A stretch of DNA of 39,081 bases from JBBTSQ01 sp039795895 (GTDB taxonomy: Bacteria; Patescibacteriota; Minisyncoccia; Phycocordibacterales; JBAYGS01): NCBI GenBank assembly GCA_039795895.1, contig JBDKKW010000006.1, positions 1 to 39,081 on the forward strand. The letters are read 5' to 3'. The translations under genes and the position numbers were made by a program. This document shows, piece by piece, positions 1 to 9,098 of this stretch (positions within the stretch are counted from its first letter, which is position 1; each line of letters starts with the position of its first letter). The notes beneath the pieces are model-generated. The model had not been told where the DNA came from. It did no database searches and was given only the letters and a program-made list of their open reading frames with translations.

Positions 1-3000
1 GGCCCCATAGTGTCGGAGTACTTCCTGATGCACCGTAAAGCTTGTATGTCGTATCTCTGGTAGAAGTAATAAGGGCACTGTTGCCTGTAGCTGTGTAAGT
101 TACTCCTCCATCCCACGACACTTCCGCACCAATCGAACAACCCGAAGAGTCGGTCGAGTTGGCTTCAACATCCACTTCAACTCCGGTCACCGATGCGGCT
201 GGTGGCAATCCAAATGGAAAACCTGTAAATGCTTGTCCACTCGCCGAAGTTGCTTCAGCGACACTATTGGTAGCATATTTATTGTCACTACTAAAAGCAT
301 TGGTTGAACTTGCCCATACGTCTGTACCAAGTGTCTTAGTGGTAGCTGTGGTAATCGTCTTTCCGATACTCGCCAATGCATAGGGATCATTGTCAGAGCC
401 GTTTTGATGTCCTGGATAGGTCGTACTACCATTGGCAAGTTCTGCCATAAAGTTTTCGTCAGTCGTCACCGGAGAAGAGTTGTAATAAATGGTGAATATA
501 TTCACTCCACCATTTTTTGCAGTATCAGCTGCAGTGAGAGTGGCTTGTCGCGCAAGTGTGGTGGTATAAAACACATTCAATCGGAGCCAATCGAGATGTT
601 CAATATCAGTACTCTGGCAACTTGATCCCGGATCAACCGCTTGCACTCGTACCCCAAAATTAGTATTGGAAAAATCACCTGGATACCAAGTGCGACTCCA
701 TGTATCGGTCGGTGTACCAAATTTATAAGTCGCCAAGGTACCATTCAACGTATTCTTTTTCTGACTGGTCCAGCTCGGCGTCGAGCTACCAGCATTCCAT
801 GAGAGATCGACGCCAAGCTGACAGGCACTTGATCCTGAAGCAGCGTAATTCACCGTAAGCGAAAGCTGAGCCACCTGCACCGTACCAGTAGCATTTGTCT
901 TAAACATACCAAATCGCACCCCACTACTTCCAGAAAAATTCGTAACATCATTTACTGAATTATCGCCCACTGTCCAGGCATGACCATTGATCGGGTTGAC
1001 GGTCATCACCCAATTGTACGTTGCGAGACTACTGGTCAGATTTTGTGGCGTACTCGTCCCTTGCTGTCCTGATCCAGTGCCGTTTTCAGCCAAAAAGCCG
1101 AGGGTAGCATCACCACCAACCTCCATCGCGCTCGCACTCAACACAACCGAAGTGACGGTTGATCCCGACGGTACACTAGGATTTCCAAACGTAAATGTTT
1201 GTCCAATTGGATTTTCATACACATAAGTACTGCTACTGCCGTCAGTAACCGCAGTGATTTTGTTTGAGGTTCCCGAAGAAGACCAGGTATTAAAATTACC
1301 CGCACTCGATGGGTTGAGTGTGGTCGTGGTTTGGCCGGGAGTGTACGCTACCACCACATACTCCTGTGACACTTTAGGAGATGAGGTGCCGGTAGTACGA
1401 ATACCGAAGCTGTTGGTCCAGTTGGTGACTTCATTTTGGGTCCAGGATTTGTTGTCTCCAGTGGTTGGGAAGGTGTAGGAGTAGAGGTTGTAGGTACCGG
1501 TGGAAAGTGAGACGGTAGGACCAGTGATACTGTGGGTGGCGTCTTTAGCTACCACGAGATTCATGGTTGATCCTGCAGTGGTGCCTTGAGCACGGACGTA
1601 GAGCGTCACTGAATTAACAGTGGCACCTGAGGGAACGGCACTGGCGTTGGCAACATTCACCGTATCAATGAGTGGTGCTGTGGCAGTGTCGATGTAGGTG
1701 GAGTCGTTGCTGTCGGCAAGGACGGTGTAGTCTTTTGAGGAACCGGTGGGAATCCATTGGGTGAAGTCGCCCGAGGCGGATGGGTAGAGGGGGGAGGTGG
1801 AGGCGGTAGTAGTACTGATTGTTGTGTAAAACGCCTTTGCAGTAAGCTGATCGAGTGAGATGGTCGCGCCAGAGGTTGAGTTGTTGGTCAATCGAACAAT
1901 AAAATTGCCGTTGTTGAAATCGCTCGGTACCCAAGTGTGACTCCCCCATGTATCACTCGCAGAATTTGTGGCAGGCATCAACACAGACTCGGTGGTTCCT
2001 ACGGAAATAGACTCTGAACTTGATCGACTTGAGTTGTTGTTCCACGAAAGCTCGGCACCAAGCGCACCAGAAACAGGCACGGTGTAATTGACGATGGCAT
2101 TGAGTGCTCCGATACGGACTGAGTTTGTGTTGGTGCTTGTCTTCAATACTCCGATTTCAAGACTAGTACTTCCACTCTTTACTGTCGAAGACAGCGTGAT
2201 ACTTTGAGCTGACTGCGAATTACAGTTACTGGTACTATTGGCAGTGAGTGAGTTGGTACCGTCGGTATTGGTACCATTTAATCTTGCAAAGACTTTGTAG
2301 GTTCCGCCCGTTTTTGTGTCACCTCGATCAGATGGCACAATAGAGACACTCGTAATCGTGCTCCCATCAGGGATTGCACTCAAAGAAAGAGTAAACGATG
2401 ATCGATCGTTGGTGGTACCACTCAAGACATAATCGCTACTGCTACATGACGGTGTCCCGGTCTCATTGATATTTGAGTAATTACCCGTAGTCCACTGGGT
2501 GTAATTTCCGTTTGCTGTTGGGTAGAGAGTGGTGGTACTTGAAGCAACAGATGATCCAGATACTTTTGCTTCGGTTGCAAGCTGAATACCCGTGACCGTT
2601 GCACCAGAAGGAATTGAAAATCCGAAGTTGCCATAGACTTGCTGATGACCACTTGTGGCATCTGTTGCATATACATTATCACTTACGTACGCCGAGCTTG
2701 CCGAACTCCACGAGCCGGTACCCATACTTGACGGTGACGACGTTGCCGACGATCCAGCTACAGCAGAGGTGGTACTGTAATTAACCACCACATACTCCTG
2801 CGACACTTTAGGAGATGAGGTGCCGGTAGTACGAATACCGAAGCTGTTGGTCCAGTTGGTGACTTCATTTTGGGTCCAGGATTTGTTGTCTCCAGTGGTT
2901 GGGAAGGTGTAGGAGTAGAGGTTGTAGGTACCGGTGGAAAGTGAGACGGTAGGACCAGTGATACTGTGGGTGGCGTCTTTAGCTACCACGAGATTCATGG

Positions 3001-5395
3001 TTGATCCTGCAGTGGTGCCTTGAGCACGGACGTAGAGCGTCACTGAATTAACAGTGGCACCTGAGGGAACGGCACTGGCGTTGGCAACATTCACCGTATC
3101 AATGAGTGGTGCTGTGGCAGTGTCGATGTAGGTGGAGTCGTTGCTGTCGGCAAGGACGGTGTAGTCTTTTGAGGAACCGGTGGGAATCCATTGGGTGAAG
3201 TCGCCCGAGGCGGATGGGTAGAGGGGGGAGGTGGAGGCGGATCCCGAAGGTGTGTACACAACATCAACCGACGCTTCGCTCACACGTACAGTAGCTCCGG
3301 GACCAGTCTTAAACATACCAAATCGTGTCGTCCATGCATTCACCTCAGAGGCAGTCCATGCGGTGCCCGAAGGAGTGGTCGGTACTTGCCAACTGTAAGT
3401 CGTCCAAGTCGTCGTGAGATTGCGTGGAACATCATATAATTGCTGACCAACGCCAGTCCCCTTTTCAGCAAAAAGTTGGATTACACCATCACCGCTATTT
3501 TCTTGTGCGGTCACATTGAGTGTCACTGAGTTGACCGTGGCACTTGAAGGAATACCAGCGTTTGCTATCACAAAAGTTTGTGCATCCGTAGTCGTACTGA
3601 TGTAAGTACTAGTACTTGAATCAGACATCGCGGTTGCTTTGTTGGTGGTACCACTGACAGACCAGGTATTAAAATTGCCCGTTCCAGTCGGTGACACACT
3701 GAGTGATCCACTCGAAGTCGGGATCATCGTCGAAGCATCCGCATCTACTTCGATACCGTTGATAATTGCGTCAAGCGGAAGTGCGGGAATATTAAAATTA
3801 AGAAAACGATGCTTAGTGGAACCACTACCGATCGTCGTGGTCGCATCAGCCAAAGAGTCGGCGCCTCGATACGCATTGGTCGGACTGTTCCAACTCGTCG
3901 TCCCGTCAGGAGAGTTTGTTTGTGGTGAGGTCGTACCAACATTTGCAGGTGAACTTCCTGTGGGAAGACTCGGTATCGCATCGGAAATAAGAATCAACAC
4001 CTTCTGATTTCCCGAAGTATGATTACTACTATTGAGCTCATCTGTCCCTTTAGTAATCGCTGCAGACAGGTCGGTACAATTGTCACTACTACCACTACTA
4101 TTACAACTTCCAGAGCCAGTGATGGTCGTAATCGTAGACAAGATATCACTGTACAAAACAGTCAAAAATCCTTTGACCGAAGTACCATCACCATTGGTAT
4201 TTCCATACGGAACGAGCGCGGTGGTTGAAGACATACTCGTAATACCTCCGAAACTTCCCACTCCCAATTTTGGTGCAGGTAGACTTGGTGAGTTTACCGT
4301 CACCAAAGAATAGAGTGAAGTGAGTGTATTCGCTGCCGTCTTGAGCCAACTACGCTCAGATGAGCTCATCGACCCGGTACGATCGAGCATCATCACCGTA
4401 TCGGCACACGAAGGGTTTGGTGGTGGAATATCATCGAGCTTGACCACGCACACTTTGTTGTCCCCCGTCGCAATATCAATCATTCCCGACGCACCATTGT
4501 TGCCTCCTATCGTCTGAGGCATACATGCCCAATCGAGCGAACTTAGATACCCACCCATACTCGAACTCGCCACACTCAACGTGTGCGTACCGGAAGAAAG
4601 ATCCATCGCTTCACCAAACGGAGTCGTGGTACCATCGACCATCAGTGCAAAATCGGTCGGTGCTTTTTGTCCGTGATTATTGTTGACCACAGTATCAACC
4701 AAAGTGAGTGTGGTCGTGACGGCCCCGGCGAGCATACTACAGGTCTTCACTTCGCCTGCCAAAATCGTACCGGAACACCCCGGCTGTCCTTGCAAAATAA
4801 ATCCTGCAGGCATACTTTCACTCACACTGTAATTGCCCGGCGCCATATGAATCACCACTCCTGTAGCAGATCCGGTAAACGTACTCAACTGCGACCCATT
4901 ACTTTTGACACTCATCGTAAAACTTCCGGAAGTGAGATTGGTATTTTTATTATTTTGTACCAAGGTCTGCACCAAAAGCGTCCCCATATCAGCCACCGAA
5001 GCAGCCGAGCCGATATGAATATTTCCAATATCTGATGCAATCGCAAGATTTGAATAGGTCAACCCATTAATCGCACTCCCCACTTGCGACTGGACCTGGA
5101 TCGTCGCTTTGCCGGTTTTGTTGAGTGTATCGATTGGTGACACATAGCAGGTGCCCGAAGGAAGCGTGTTGAGTGTTGCACCAGAATACGAAGGATCTGC
5201 GATGACCGAAGCGAGCGCTTGATCAGCACAGCCTTCTGCCAGAGCATTTGCCTGCTCTTTCTTTTCTGTACCGAACACGATGAATCGAGCGTGATACCCC
5301 GCAAATCCCTCTTTTGCAACCAGAGACAATAACACCAGCGAGACAATAACTGTCACCATTAGTGCCACGTAACCTCCCTGGGTATTTCTACTCAT
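1..5395 (-). CDS. Giant PilX-like minor pilin/adhesin with von Willebrand A domain (3' end outside window)
   Basis: An uninterrupted reading frame of at least 1798 codons runs from an ATG at 5395 off the left edge with no stop. The N-terminus has a Gly-Gly-Tyr-Val-Ala-Leu stretch followed by a single hydrophobic helix (about residues 7-25), as in PilX-type pilins, but without the usual Glu5. Around residues 333-475 there is a von Willebrand A domain: D338-x-T340-x-S342 matches the metal-binding MIDAS start, a TDLSAA segment supplies the threonine, and an ILISD strand ends at D472. The rest is a chain of Ser/Thr/Gly-rich beta-sandwich-like modules of about 150 residues with a recurring IPSGATVNSV-type strand and TWSNSFGMFKTG-type ends, including two almost identical copies. 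It is the last gene of the pilin operon but has its own promoter. Inference: a pilus-tip adhesin combining the jobs of PilX and PilY1. The domain calls are from motifs read by eye. Confidence 0.85.
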   Translation of the reverse strand, partial: MSRNTQGGYVALMVTVIVSLVLLSLVAKEGFAGYHARFIVFGTEKKEQANALAEGCADQALASVIADPSYSGATLNTLPSGTCYVSPIDTLNKTGKATIQVQSQVGSAINGLTYSNLAIASDIGNIHIGSAASVADMGTLLVQTLVQNNKNTNLTSGSFTMSVKSNGSQLSTFTGSATGVVIHMAPGNYSVSESMPAGFILQGQPGCSGTILAGEVKTCSMLAGAVTTTLTLVDTVVNNNHGQKAPTDFALMVDGTTTPFGEAMDLSSGTHTLSVASSSMGGYLSSLDWACMPQTIGGNNGASGMIDIATGDNKVCVVKLDDIPPPNPSCADTVMMLDRTGSMSSSERSWLKTAANTLTSLYSLVTVNSPSLPAPKLGVGSFGGITSMSSTTALVPYGNTNGDGTSVKGFLTVLYSDILSTITTITGSGSCNSSGSSDNCTDLSAAITKGTDELNSSNHTSGNQKVLILISDAIPSLPTGSSPANVGTTSPQTNSPDGTTSWNSPTNAYRGADSLADATTTIGSGSTKHRFLNFNIPALPLDAIINGIEVDADASTMIPTSSGSLSVSPTGTGNFNTWSVSGTTNKATAMSDSSTSTYISTTTDAQTFVIANAGIPSSATVNSVTLNVTAQENSGDGVIQLFAEKGTGVGQQLYDVPRNLTTTWTTYSWQVPTTPSGTAWTASEVNAWTTRFGMFKTGPGATVRVSEASVDVVYTPSGSASTSPLYPSASGDFTQWIPTGSSKDYTVLADSNDSTYIDTATAPLIDTVNVANASAVPSGATVNSVTLYVRAQGTTAGSTMNLVVAKDATHSITGPTVSLSTGTYNLYSYTFPTTGDNKSWTQNEVTNWTNSFGIRTTGTSSPKVSQEYVVVNYSTTSAVAGSSATSSPSSMGTGSWSSASSAYVSDNVYATDATSGHQQVYGNFGFSIPSGATVTGIQLATEAKVSGSSVASSTTTLYPTANGNYTQWTTGNYSNINETGTPSCSSSDYVLSGTTNDRSSFTLSLSAIPDGSTITSVSIVPSDRGDTKTGGTYKVFARLNGTNTDGTNSLTANSTSNCNSQSAQSITLSSTVKSGSTSLEIGVLKTSTNTNSVRIGALNAIVNYTVPVSGALGAELSWNNNSSRSSSESISVGTTESVLMPATNSASDTWGSHTWVPSDFNNGNFIVRLTNNSTSGATISLDQLTAKAFYTTISTTTASTSPLYPSASGDFTQWIPTGSSKDYTVLADSNDSTYIDTATAPLIDTVNVANASAVPSGATVNSVTLYVRAQGTTAGSTMNLVVAKDATHSITGPTVSLSTGTYNLYSYTFPTTGDNKSWTQNEVTNWTNSFGIRTTGTSSPKVSQEYVVVAYTPGQTTTTLNPSSAGNFNTWSSSGTSNKITAVTDGSSSTYVYENPIGQTFTFGNPSVPSGSTVTSVVLSASAMEVGGDATLGFLAENGTGSGQQGTSTPQNLTSSLATYNWVMTVNPINGHAWTVGDNSVNDVTNFSGSSGVRFGMFKTNATGTVQVAQLSLTVNYAASGSSACQLGVDLSWNAGSSTPSWTSQKKNTLNGTLATYKFGTPTDTWSRTWYPGDFSNTNFGVRVQAVDPGSSCQSTDIEHLDWLRLNVFYTTTLARQATLTAADTAKNGGVNIFTIYYNSSPVTTDENFMAELANGSTTYPGHQNGSDNDPYALASIGKTITTATTKTLGTDVWASSTNAFSSDNKYATNSVAEATSASGQAFTGFPFGLPPAASVTGVEVDVEANSTDSSGCSIGAEVSWDGGVTYTATGNSALITSTRDTTYKLYGASGSTPTLWG
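1350..1806 (-). repeat. Copy B of a 457-bp near-identical coding repeat
   Basis: This segment matches 2784-3240 at an offset of 1434 bases, with only one difference seen by eye (1367 versus 2801). It encodes about residues 1197-1349 of the giant PilX-like protein. The offset is a multiple of three, so both copies are read in the same frame. Codons in the repeat end mostly in C (TCC, ACC, GCC, TAC), unlike the AGT/TCG/ACG-rich modules around it. Confidence 0.95.
2784..3240 (-). repeat. Copy A of a 457-bp near-identical coding repeat
   Basis: This is the partner of 1350-1806 and encodes about residues 719-871 of the same protein. The match stops abruptly at both ends, and the adjoining modules are only distantly similar in sequence. 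That pattern points to a recent duplication or gene conversion of one module. Confidence 0.95.
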
Positions 5396-5404
5396 TTGGC
5401 ACTT

Positions 5405-5413
5405 ATTATACCA
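5405..5413 (-). promoter_or_regulatory. Extended -10 promoter for the giant pilin gene, probably leaderless
   Basis: On the minus strand TGG-TATAAT lies 9 bases before the ATG at 5395. It is a consensus -10 with a TGn extension and no good -35. A start site 6-7 bases downstream of the -10 would leave only 2-3 untranslated bases. The site sits in the AT-rich 87-base gap after the PilW-like gene. Confidence 0.6.
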
Positions 5414-5482
5414 TTTTTATATACCTACTTTTATACAAAACTAGGCAAAAAAGTGGATATGTTTTGAGGTGAACGCGATGTA

Positions 5483-5947
5483 CTATCGAAGATAGGTCTT
5501 ATACAAAAACGGAATCCCTTTGATACTCATTGAAATAGCAATATTGGTCTGTCCTGAAGACACCGAACTCTGTGCAGTAAAGGTATCGACGGGAAAGGCG
5601 GCACTGTTGAGAATAGTGGCATCTGCCGATCCACGTTTGAGCGACAATGTCCCTCCACTCGCATAGATCAGTAGCGGATTATCAGTTGATAGAAAATCAG
5701 CGCTCGGTATTTTACTAATGGTCAAAATAGTACCATCGGGAGATACCGATACCGAAGATACACTGGTGAGTGCCCAATTTATTTTACGCACCAAAAACAT
5801 CCCCTCTTCTTGGACCGCGAGTGCTGTCTCGTTGTGTGCACCGCCCTGGAGGAGCTGATAGGTGGCCACTACCGCACCCACCATCAAAATACCGAACAAA
5901 GCGATATAGATGACCACTTCGACTAGTGTAAAGCCCTTGTTTCTCAT
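5483..5947 (-). CDS. PilW-like minor pilin (type IV pilin signal)
   Basis: The 154-residue protein starts MRNKGFTLVE, a class III prepilin signal cut after the Gly by prepilin peptidase, with Glu at mature position 5 and a hydrophobic helix to about residue 30 that packs into the pilus core. The remainder is a short beta-rich head ending FLYKTYLR. Its ATG overlaps the stop of the PilV-like gene by four bases (ATGA), which implies translational coupling. The position between a PilV-like and a PilX-like gene matches the usual minor pilin order fimU-pilV-pilW-pilX. It is shorter than typical PilW, so the assignment rests on the signal and gene order. Confidence 0.8.
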   Translation of the reverse strand: MRNKGFTLVEVVIYIALFGILMVGAVVATYQLLQGGAHNETALAVQEEGMFLVRKINWALTSVSSVSVSPDGTILTISKIPSADFLSTDNPLLIYASGGTLSLKRGSADATILNSAAFPVDTFTAQSSVSSGQTNIAISMSIKGIPFLYKTYLR

Positions 5948-7431
5948 GGTGTTGGGATGCTCGTAAACGACTCGAGTGTCGGCGTCCCTCCGCTCAAGGT
6001 ATAGAGTTGATTTGCATCACTATCAAAATCGATACCGTTATCAATCAGAGTGGGCACCGAACGCGTACCGAGGATTTGCAAATTGGTCGTGGGATCAATG
6101 CTTCGCACTTGAATTTCTCCATGCGTGTTGGTCGAATTGGTGGTCGCCACATACAGATACGGACCTGACACACGAATACCGATCACGTGTCGACTGTAAA
6201 TATCATCATCGACATCGACCGCGGCGAGCGGAGTACAAAACGAACTCGCCGTAGGATCAGTTGCATTAAACACGTACAAATCATTACTACCCGATATCGT
6301 ATCACGACCCAGATATAGTCGATTACCCAATAGAGCAATCGAGTTTGCCTTTTGAGTGCCCGGTAAATCACACGAGGCGACGAGCGTAGGAGGGACAGTA
6401 TCAGGCTTGGTCACATCATACACCTGCAACTCACTAGCGTCTGTCGCAAGATAGGCAAATCGTCGAGTTGCTCCATTTATGATCTGATCGCGTACCTGTA
6501 TACCATACACGGAAGTAGTGAGCTCGGTCCCCGTCCCCAATTCAAATGGGTTAGTCGGATCTCCGACATCAATCACGTGAAATTCGGGACCAGAGGTGTC
6601 GCGAGTAGCTATGTACACCTTTCGATCATAAAAAGTCAGTCGCCATCCAGCAGGATAGGAACCTGACGAACTGACACCGGAAAGTGTCACCTCCCCTGCA
6701 CGAAACATAGAGGTAGGATCAGTCACATCAATAATCTGTAACTGATTGGTGGTGGTCGCCACTGCCACATAGGCGTACGTCCAGCCGTTTACCAAGTTGC
6801 GCGCTACATCAATAGCATTGAATACCGAATTATCCGGTGAAGTATAACTATACTTATTTCCTCCCTTCACCACCTCAAGAAACGGCGCTCCGGATTCGAC
6901 CACATACACCGCTCCGTTTAAGGCATCGATCGCAACTGGTGTCGCGGTGAGCGCGGTACTACTAGCAGACTGCATCGTCGCCCAAGTTCCCGAAGGCCAG
7001 TTGAGGCTACAATCCCCACCCGAAGTCACCACACTGTGCGCATCGGCAAATGTGGTAAACAAGCTCGCGGTCGAAGTCGGATACCCACGCACCTGCCAGA
7101 AGACATCTGCCTGCGCGTATTTTGAGCACGGAGAAATATCGGTCACGGTATTCTGAATGTAGTAGCACAGTGACCCAGCCAAACAACCCGTATCAGCATC
7201 ACGAGTAAGTGGCGTCGAGGTCGCAGAGAGAAAGTCGCGCTTGGCACTGGCTCGCAAATCCTCAAAATACCTTTTTGCTTTATACAAAGCTTCGTTTGAG
7301 GTCTGTGAGGTGAGCGTCCAATATTGCGAACCAAAATCAGCCATCACCACGCCGGCGAGCACAATCGCCAATATCGCAAAGGCAATCATTATTTCAAGAG
7401 TACTAAATCCACGAGTGCGCATAGAGATCAT
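5944..7431 (-). CDS. PilV-like pilin fused to a C-terminal LVIVD-type beta-propeller
   Basis: This 495-residue protein has a prepilin signal (RTRGFSTLEIMIA) and a hydrophobic helix, then a pilin head with cysteine pairs to about residue 155. From about residue 165 to the end come five or six repeats of about 45-50 residues with the pattern aYVA...LQIIDVTDPT (for example LQIIDVTDPTSMF, FHVIDVGDPTNPF, LQVYDVTKPD, LYVFNATDPT). These match LVIVD repeats, which fold as a beta-propeller and are found on secreted proteins. Ordinary PilV is about 150-200 residues. Starts at 7431 or three codons later (MRTRGF) are both possible. It couples to the PilW-like gene by a 4-base overlap. Inference: the propeller sits at the pilus tip as a binding head. 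Confidence 0.8.
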   Translation of the reverse strand: MISMRTRGFSTLEIMIAFAILAIVLAGVVMADFGSQYWTLTSQTSNEALYKAKRYFEDLRASAKRDFLSATSTPLTRDADTGCLAGSLCYYIQNTVTDISPCSKYAQADVFWQVRGYPTSTASLFTTFADAHSVVTSGGDCSLNWPSGTWATMQSASSTALTATPVAIDALNGAVYVVESGAPFLEVVKGGNKYSYTSPDNSVFNAIDVARNLVNGWTYAYVAVATTTNQLQIIDVTDPTSMFRAGEVTLSGVSSSGSYPAGWRLTFYDRKVYIATRDTSGPEFHVIDVGDPTNPFELGTGTELTTSVYGIQVRDQIINGATRRFAYLATDASELQVYDVTKPDTVPPTLVASCDLPGTQKANSIALLGNRLYLGRDTISGSNDLYVFNATDPTASSFCTPLAAVDVDDDIYSRHVIGIRVSGPYLYVATTNSTNTHGEIQVRSIDPTTNLQILGTRSVPTLIDNGIDFDSDANQLYTLSGGTPTLESFTSIPTP

Positions 7432-7432
7432 A

Positions 7433-7936
7433 TTACCAGCTTATTCGTCCTTCGTAATTAACTGAAATCGGGAGTGACATGCCTCGCTGAGGATCGTTTA
7501 GCGTGATATTTCCGGCGTAATTTGCATTACCACTCAACTGAGTAAACACGATTTCTTTCGGTGAACTGGTCGAAAAAGTAATGCCGTACTGAGCGTCCAT
7601 TACGTCCAACATCGTCGGATCAGCGGTTGCATAGGACACACCCTGAAAAAGCACGTACGAATTTGGGTGATTCGCGGGGAACAGTGCTACTCCGTGCGAA
7701 GTTTGATTTACATTATTCATCGCGTTGGCTCGAGCAGTTTGAAGGAGCGTAATAATAGTCGTCCGTTCAGTGCGAAACGCATCGCCTCGAAACTGATTCA
7801 TATCCACAAAGAGCGACACACCGATAAACATCGTAATAATACCGACCACAATGAGCATCTCGGTAATGGTAAATCCCCGCTGGTCTACACCACGCCACAC
7901 ACTCACGCTATGGATGTAAGTTTTGAGTGATTCCAT
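7433..7936 (-). CDS. GspH/FimU-like pseudopilin
   Basis: The ATG at 7936 gives 167 residues; an upstream TTG at 7963 is possible but less likely. Unlike its neighbours it has a basic leader of about 20 residues before the signal QRGFTITEMLIVVGIITMF (Glu at +5). The head contains an ARANAMNN helix and a beta-rich end, typical of the GspH/FimT fold, which forms the first subunit of the tip complex. The gene overlaps the end of pilC by 29 bases and is followed one base later by the PilV-like gene. No Shine-Dalgarno site is visible, consistent with coupling. Confidence 0.8.
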   Translation of the reverse strand: MESLKTYIHSVSVWRGVDQRGFTITEMLIVVGIITMFIGVSLFVDMNQFRGDAFRTERTTIITLLQTARANAMNNVNQTSHGVALFPANHPNSYVLFQGVSYATADPTMLDVMDAQYGITFSTSSPKEIVFTQLSGNANYAGNITLNDPQRGMSLPISVNYEGRISW

Positions 7937-9098
7937 AAATCGGTGTAATAATCGAAATCGCAATCAACCCGATCAACAGTCCCATAAAGATCATCAACGC
8001 CGGTTCAACAAGTCCCGAAAGACTCTTGGTCAAATCATCCATCTCTTGCTCATAAAATTCAGATACGTATATCAGTGTATCAGACAGACTCCCACTCTTC
8101 TCCCCAACTGAAACCATTTGCACAAAGATATGTGGAAATACGTGCGGACTCTTGGCGAGCTGAAGCGACATCTTTTGACCACGATTGATCGCCTCTTTCA
8201 TACTATGCCACTGCTTTTGGTACTCAACATTTCCACTGGTCTCAGCCGTAATCGCCAGAGCACCACTGAGCGGAATACCACTTTTCAAAAGCAATCCGAG
8301 AGTACGAGTACTGTTGGCTAGATTAAAAATACGACTCATTGATCCCACAAAAGGTGTCCCGAGCATATACCGATGTACCCTGCCCCGAAACCCTTCTTTC
8401 TTACGCATTAAAACTACAGCACCCACGACACACAAGAAGATAATTCCAATAACATACAATCCCCATCGATGAAAAAAAGTACTGACCGAGATCACCATTC
8501 GAGTAGAAAGCGGTAGGGCCATATGCATACTCAAGAAAATCGGCATAATCTTTGGGAACAAATACAACATCAAAAATGCGGTGATACAGAGAGTGGCCAC
8601 CGTAATCAACGCCGGGTAAATCAACGCGCCGATCACTCGTCGGTGTAGCGCTTGTTTCTTTTTTAACTCTTCAGCGAGATAGTCGAGATTTTGACTCAGT
8701 GTACCACTGGTCTCCCCCACCTTGATAATATTGACCGCAAACTTTCCGAACATCTTGGGAAATTTGGCGATACTTTTTGAAAGCGCCTGGCCATTGGACA
8801 CATCGTGAATAATCGTATCCACCACCGTGAGCTGTGCTTTTGATTGCGTTTGTTGACGAACAATATGAAGACTTTCAAGGATCGGTACTCCCGCGGTAAT
8901 CAAAAACGAAAGTCTCTTAGAAAAAAACACTTGTTCTTTTTGAGAAAATCTCCCCGAGGTGAGATGTTGATACACCCCTTTGAATGCATCAAGAACCTGA
9001 GTACCGATCGAGCCGAATTGAGCAGAAACACGACCGAAAGGCGTCTTCATGCGACGCAGGTACGGCTTTATTTTTTTATGGATACTTGTTTTATTCAT
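7908..9098 (-). CDS. pilC: Type IV pilus inner-membrane platform protein PilC (GspF family)
   Basis: The 396-residue protein has two GspF domains. The first (about residues 60-185) has the family motif FSKRLSFLITAGVPILESL, and the second (about 255-380) repeats it as NSTRTLGLLLKSGIPL and ends with a TM helix (MIFMGLLIGLIAISII). Two further membrane segments lie near residues 160-190 and 210-235. PilC couples the cytoplasmic ATPase to pilin insertion or removal. Length matches the family (about 400). Its ATG overlaps the end of pilB by eight bases. Confidence 0.93.
   Translation of the reverse strand: MNKTSIHKKIKPYLRRMKTPFGRVSAQFGSIGTQVLDAFKGVYQHLTSGRFSQKEQVFFSKRLSFLITAGVPILESLHIVRQQTQSKAQLTVVDTIIHDVSNGQALSKSIAKFPKMFGKFAVNIIKVGETSGTLSQNLDYLAEELKKKQALHRRVIGALIYPALITVATLCITAFLMLYLFPKIMPIFLSMHMALPLSTRMVISVSTFFHRWGLYVIGIIFLCVVGAVVLMRKKEGFRGRVHRYMLGTPFVGSMSRIFNLANSTRTLGLLLKSGIPLSGALAITAETSGNVEYQKQWHSMKEAINRGQKMSLQLAKSPHVFPHIFVQMVSVGEKSGSLSDTLIYVSEFYEQEMDDLTKSLSGLVEPALMIFMGLLIGLIAISIITPIYGITQNLHP

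Noticed and set aside
4583..5035. 150-codon plus-strand frame
   Set aside because: It lies wholly antisense to the giant PilX-like gene, has no ribosome site, and its Arg/His/Thr-rich composition is typical of a shadow frame.
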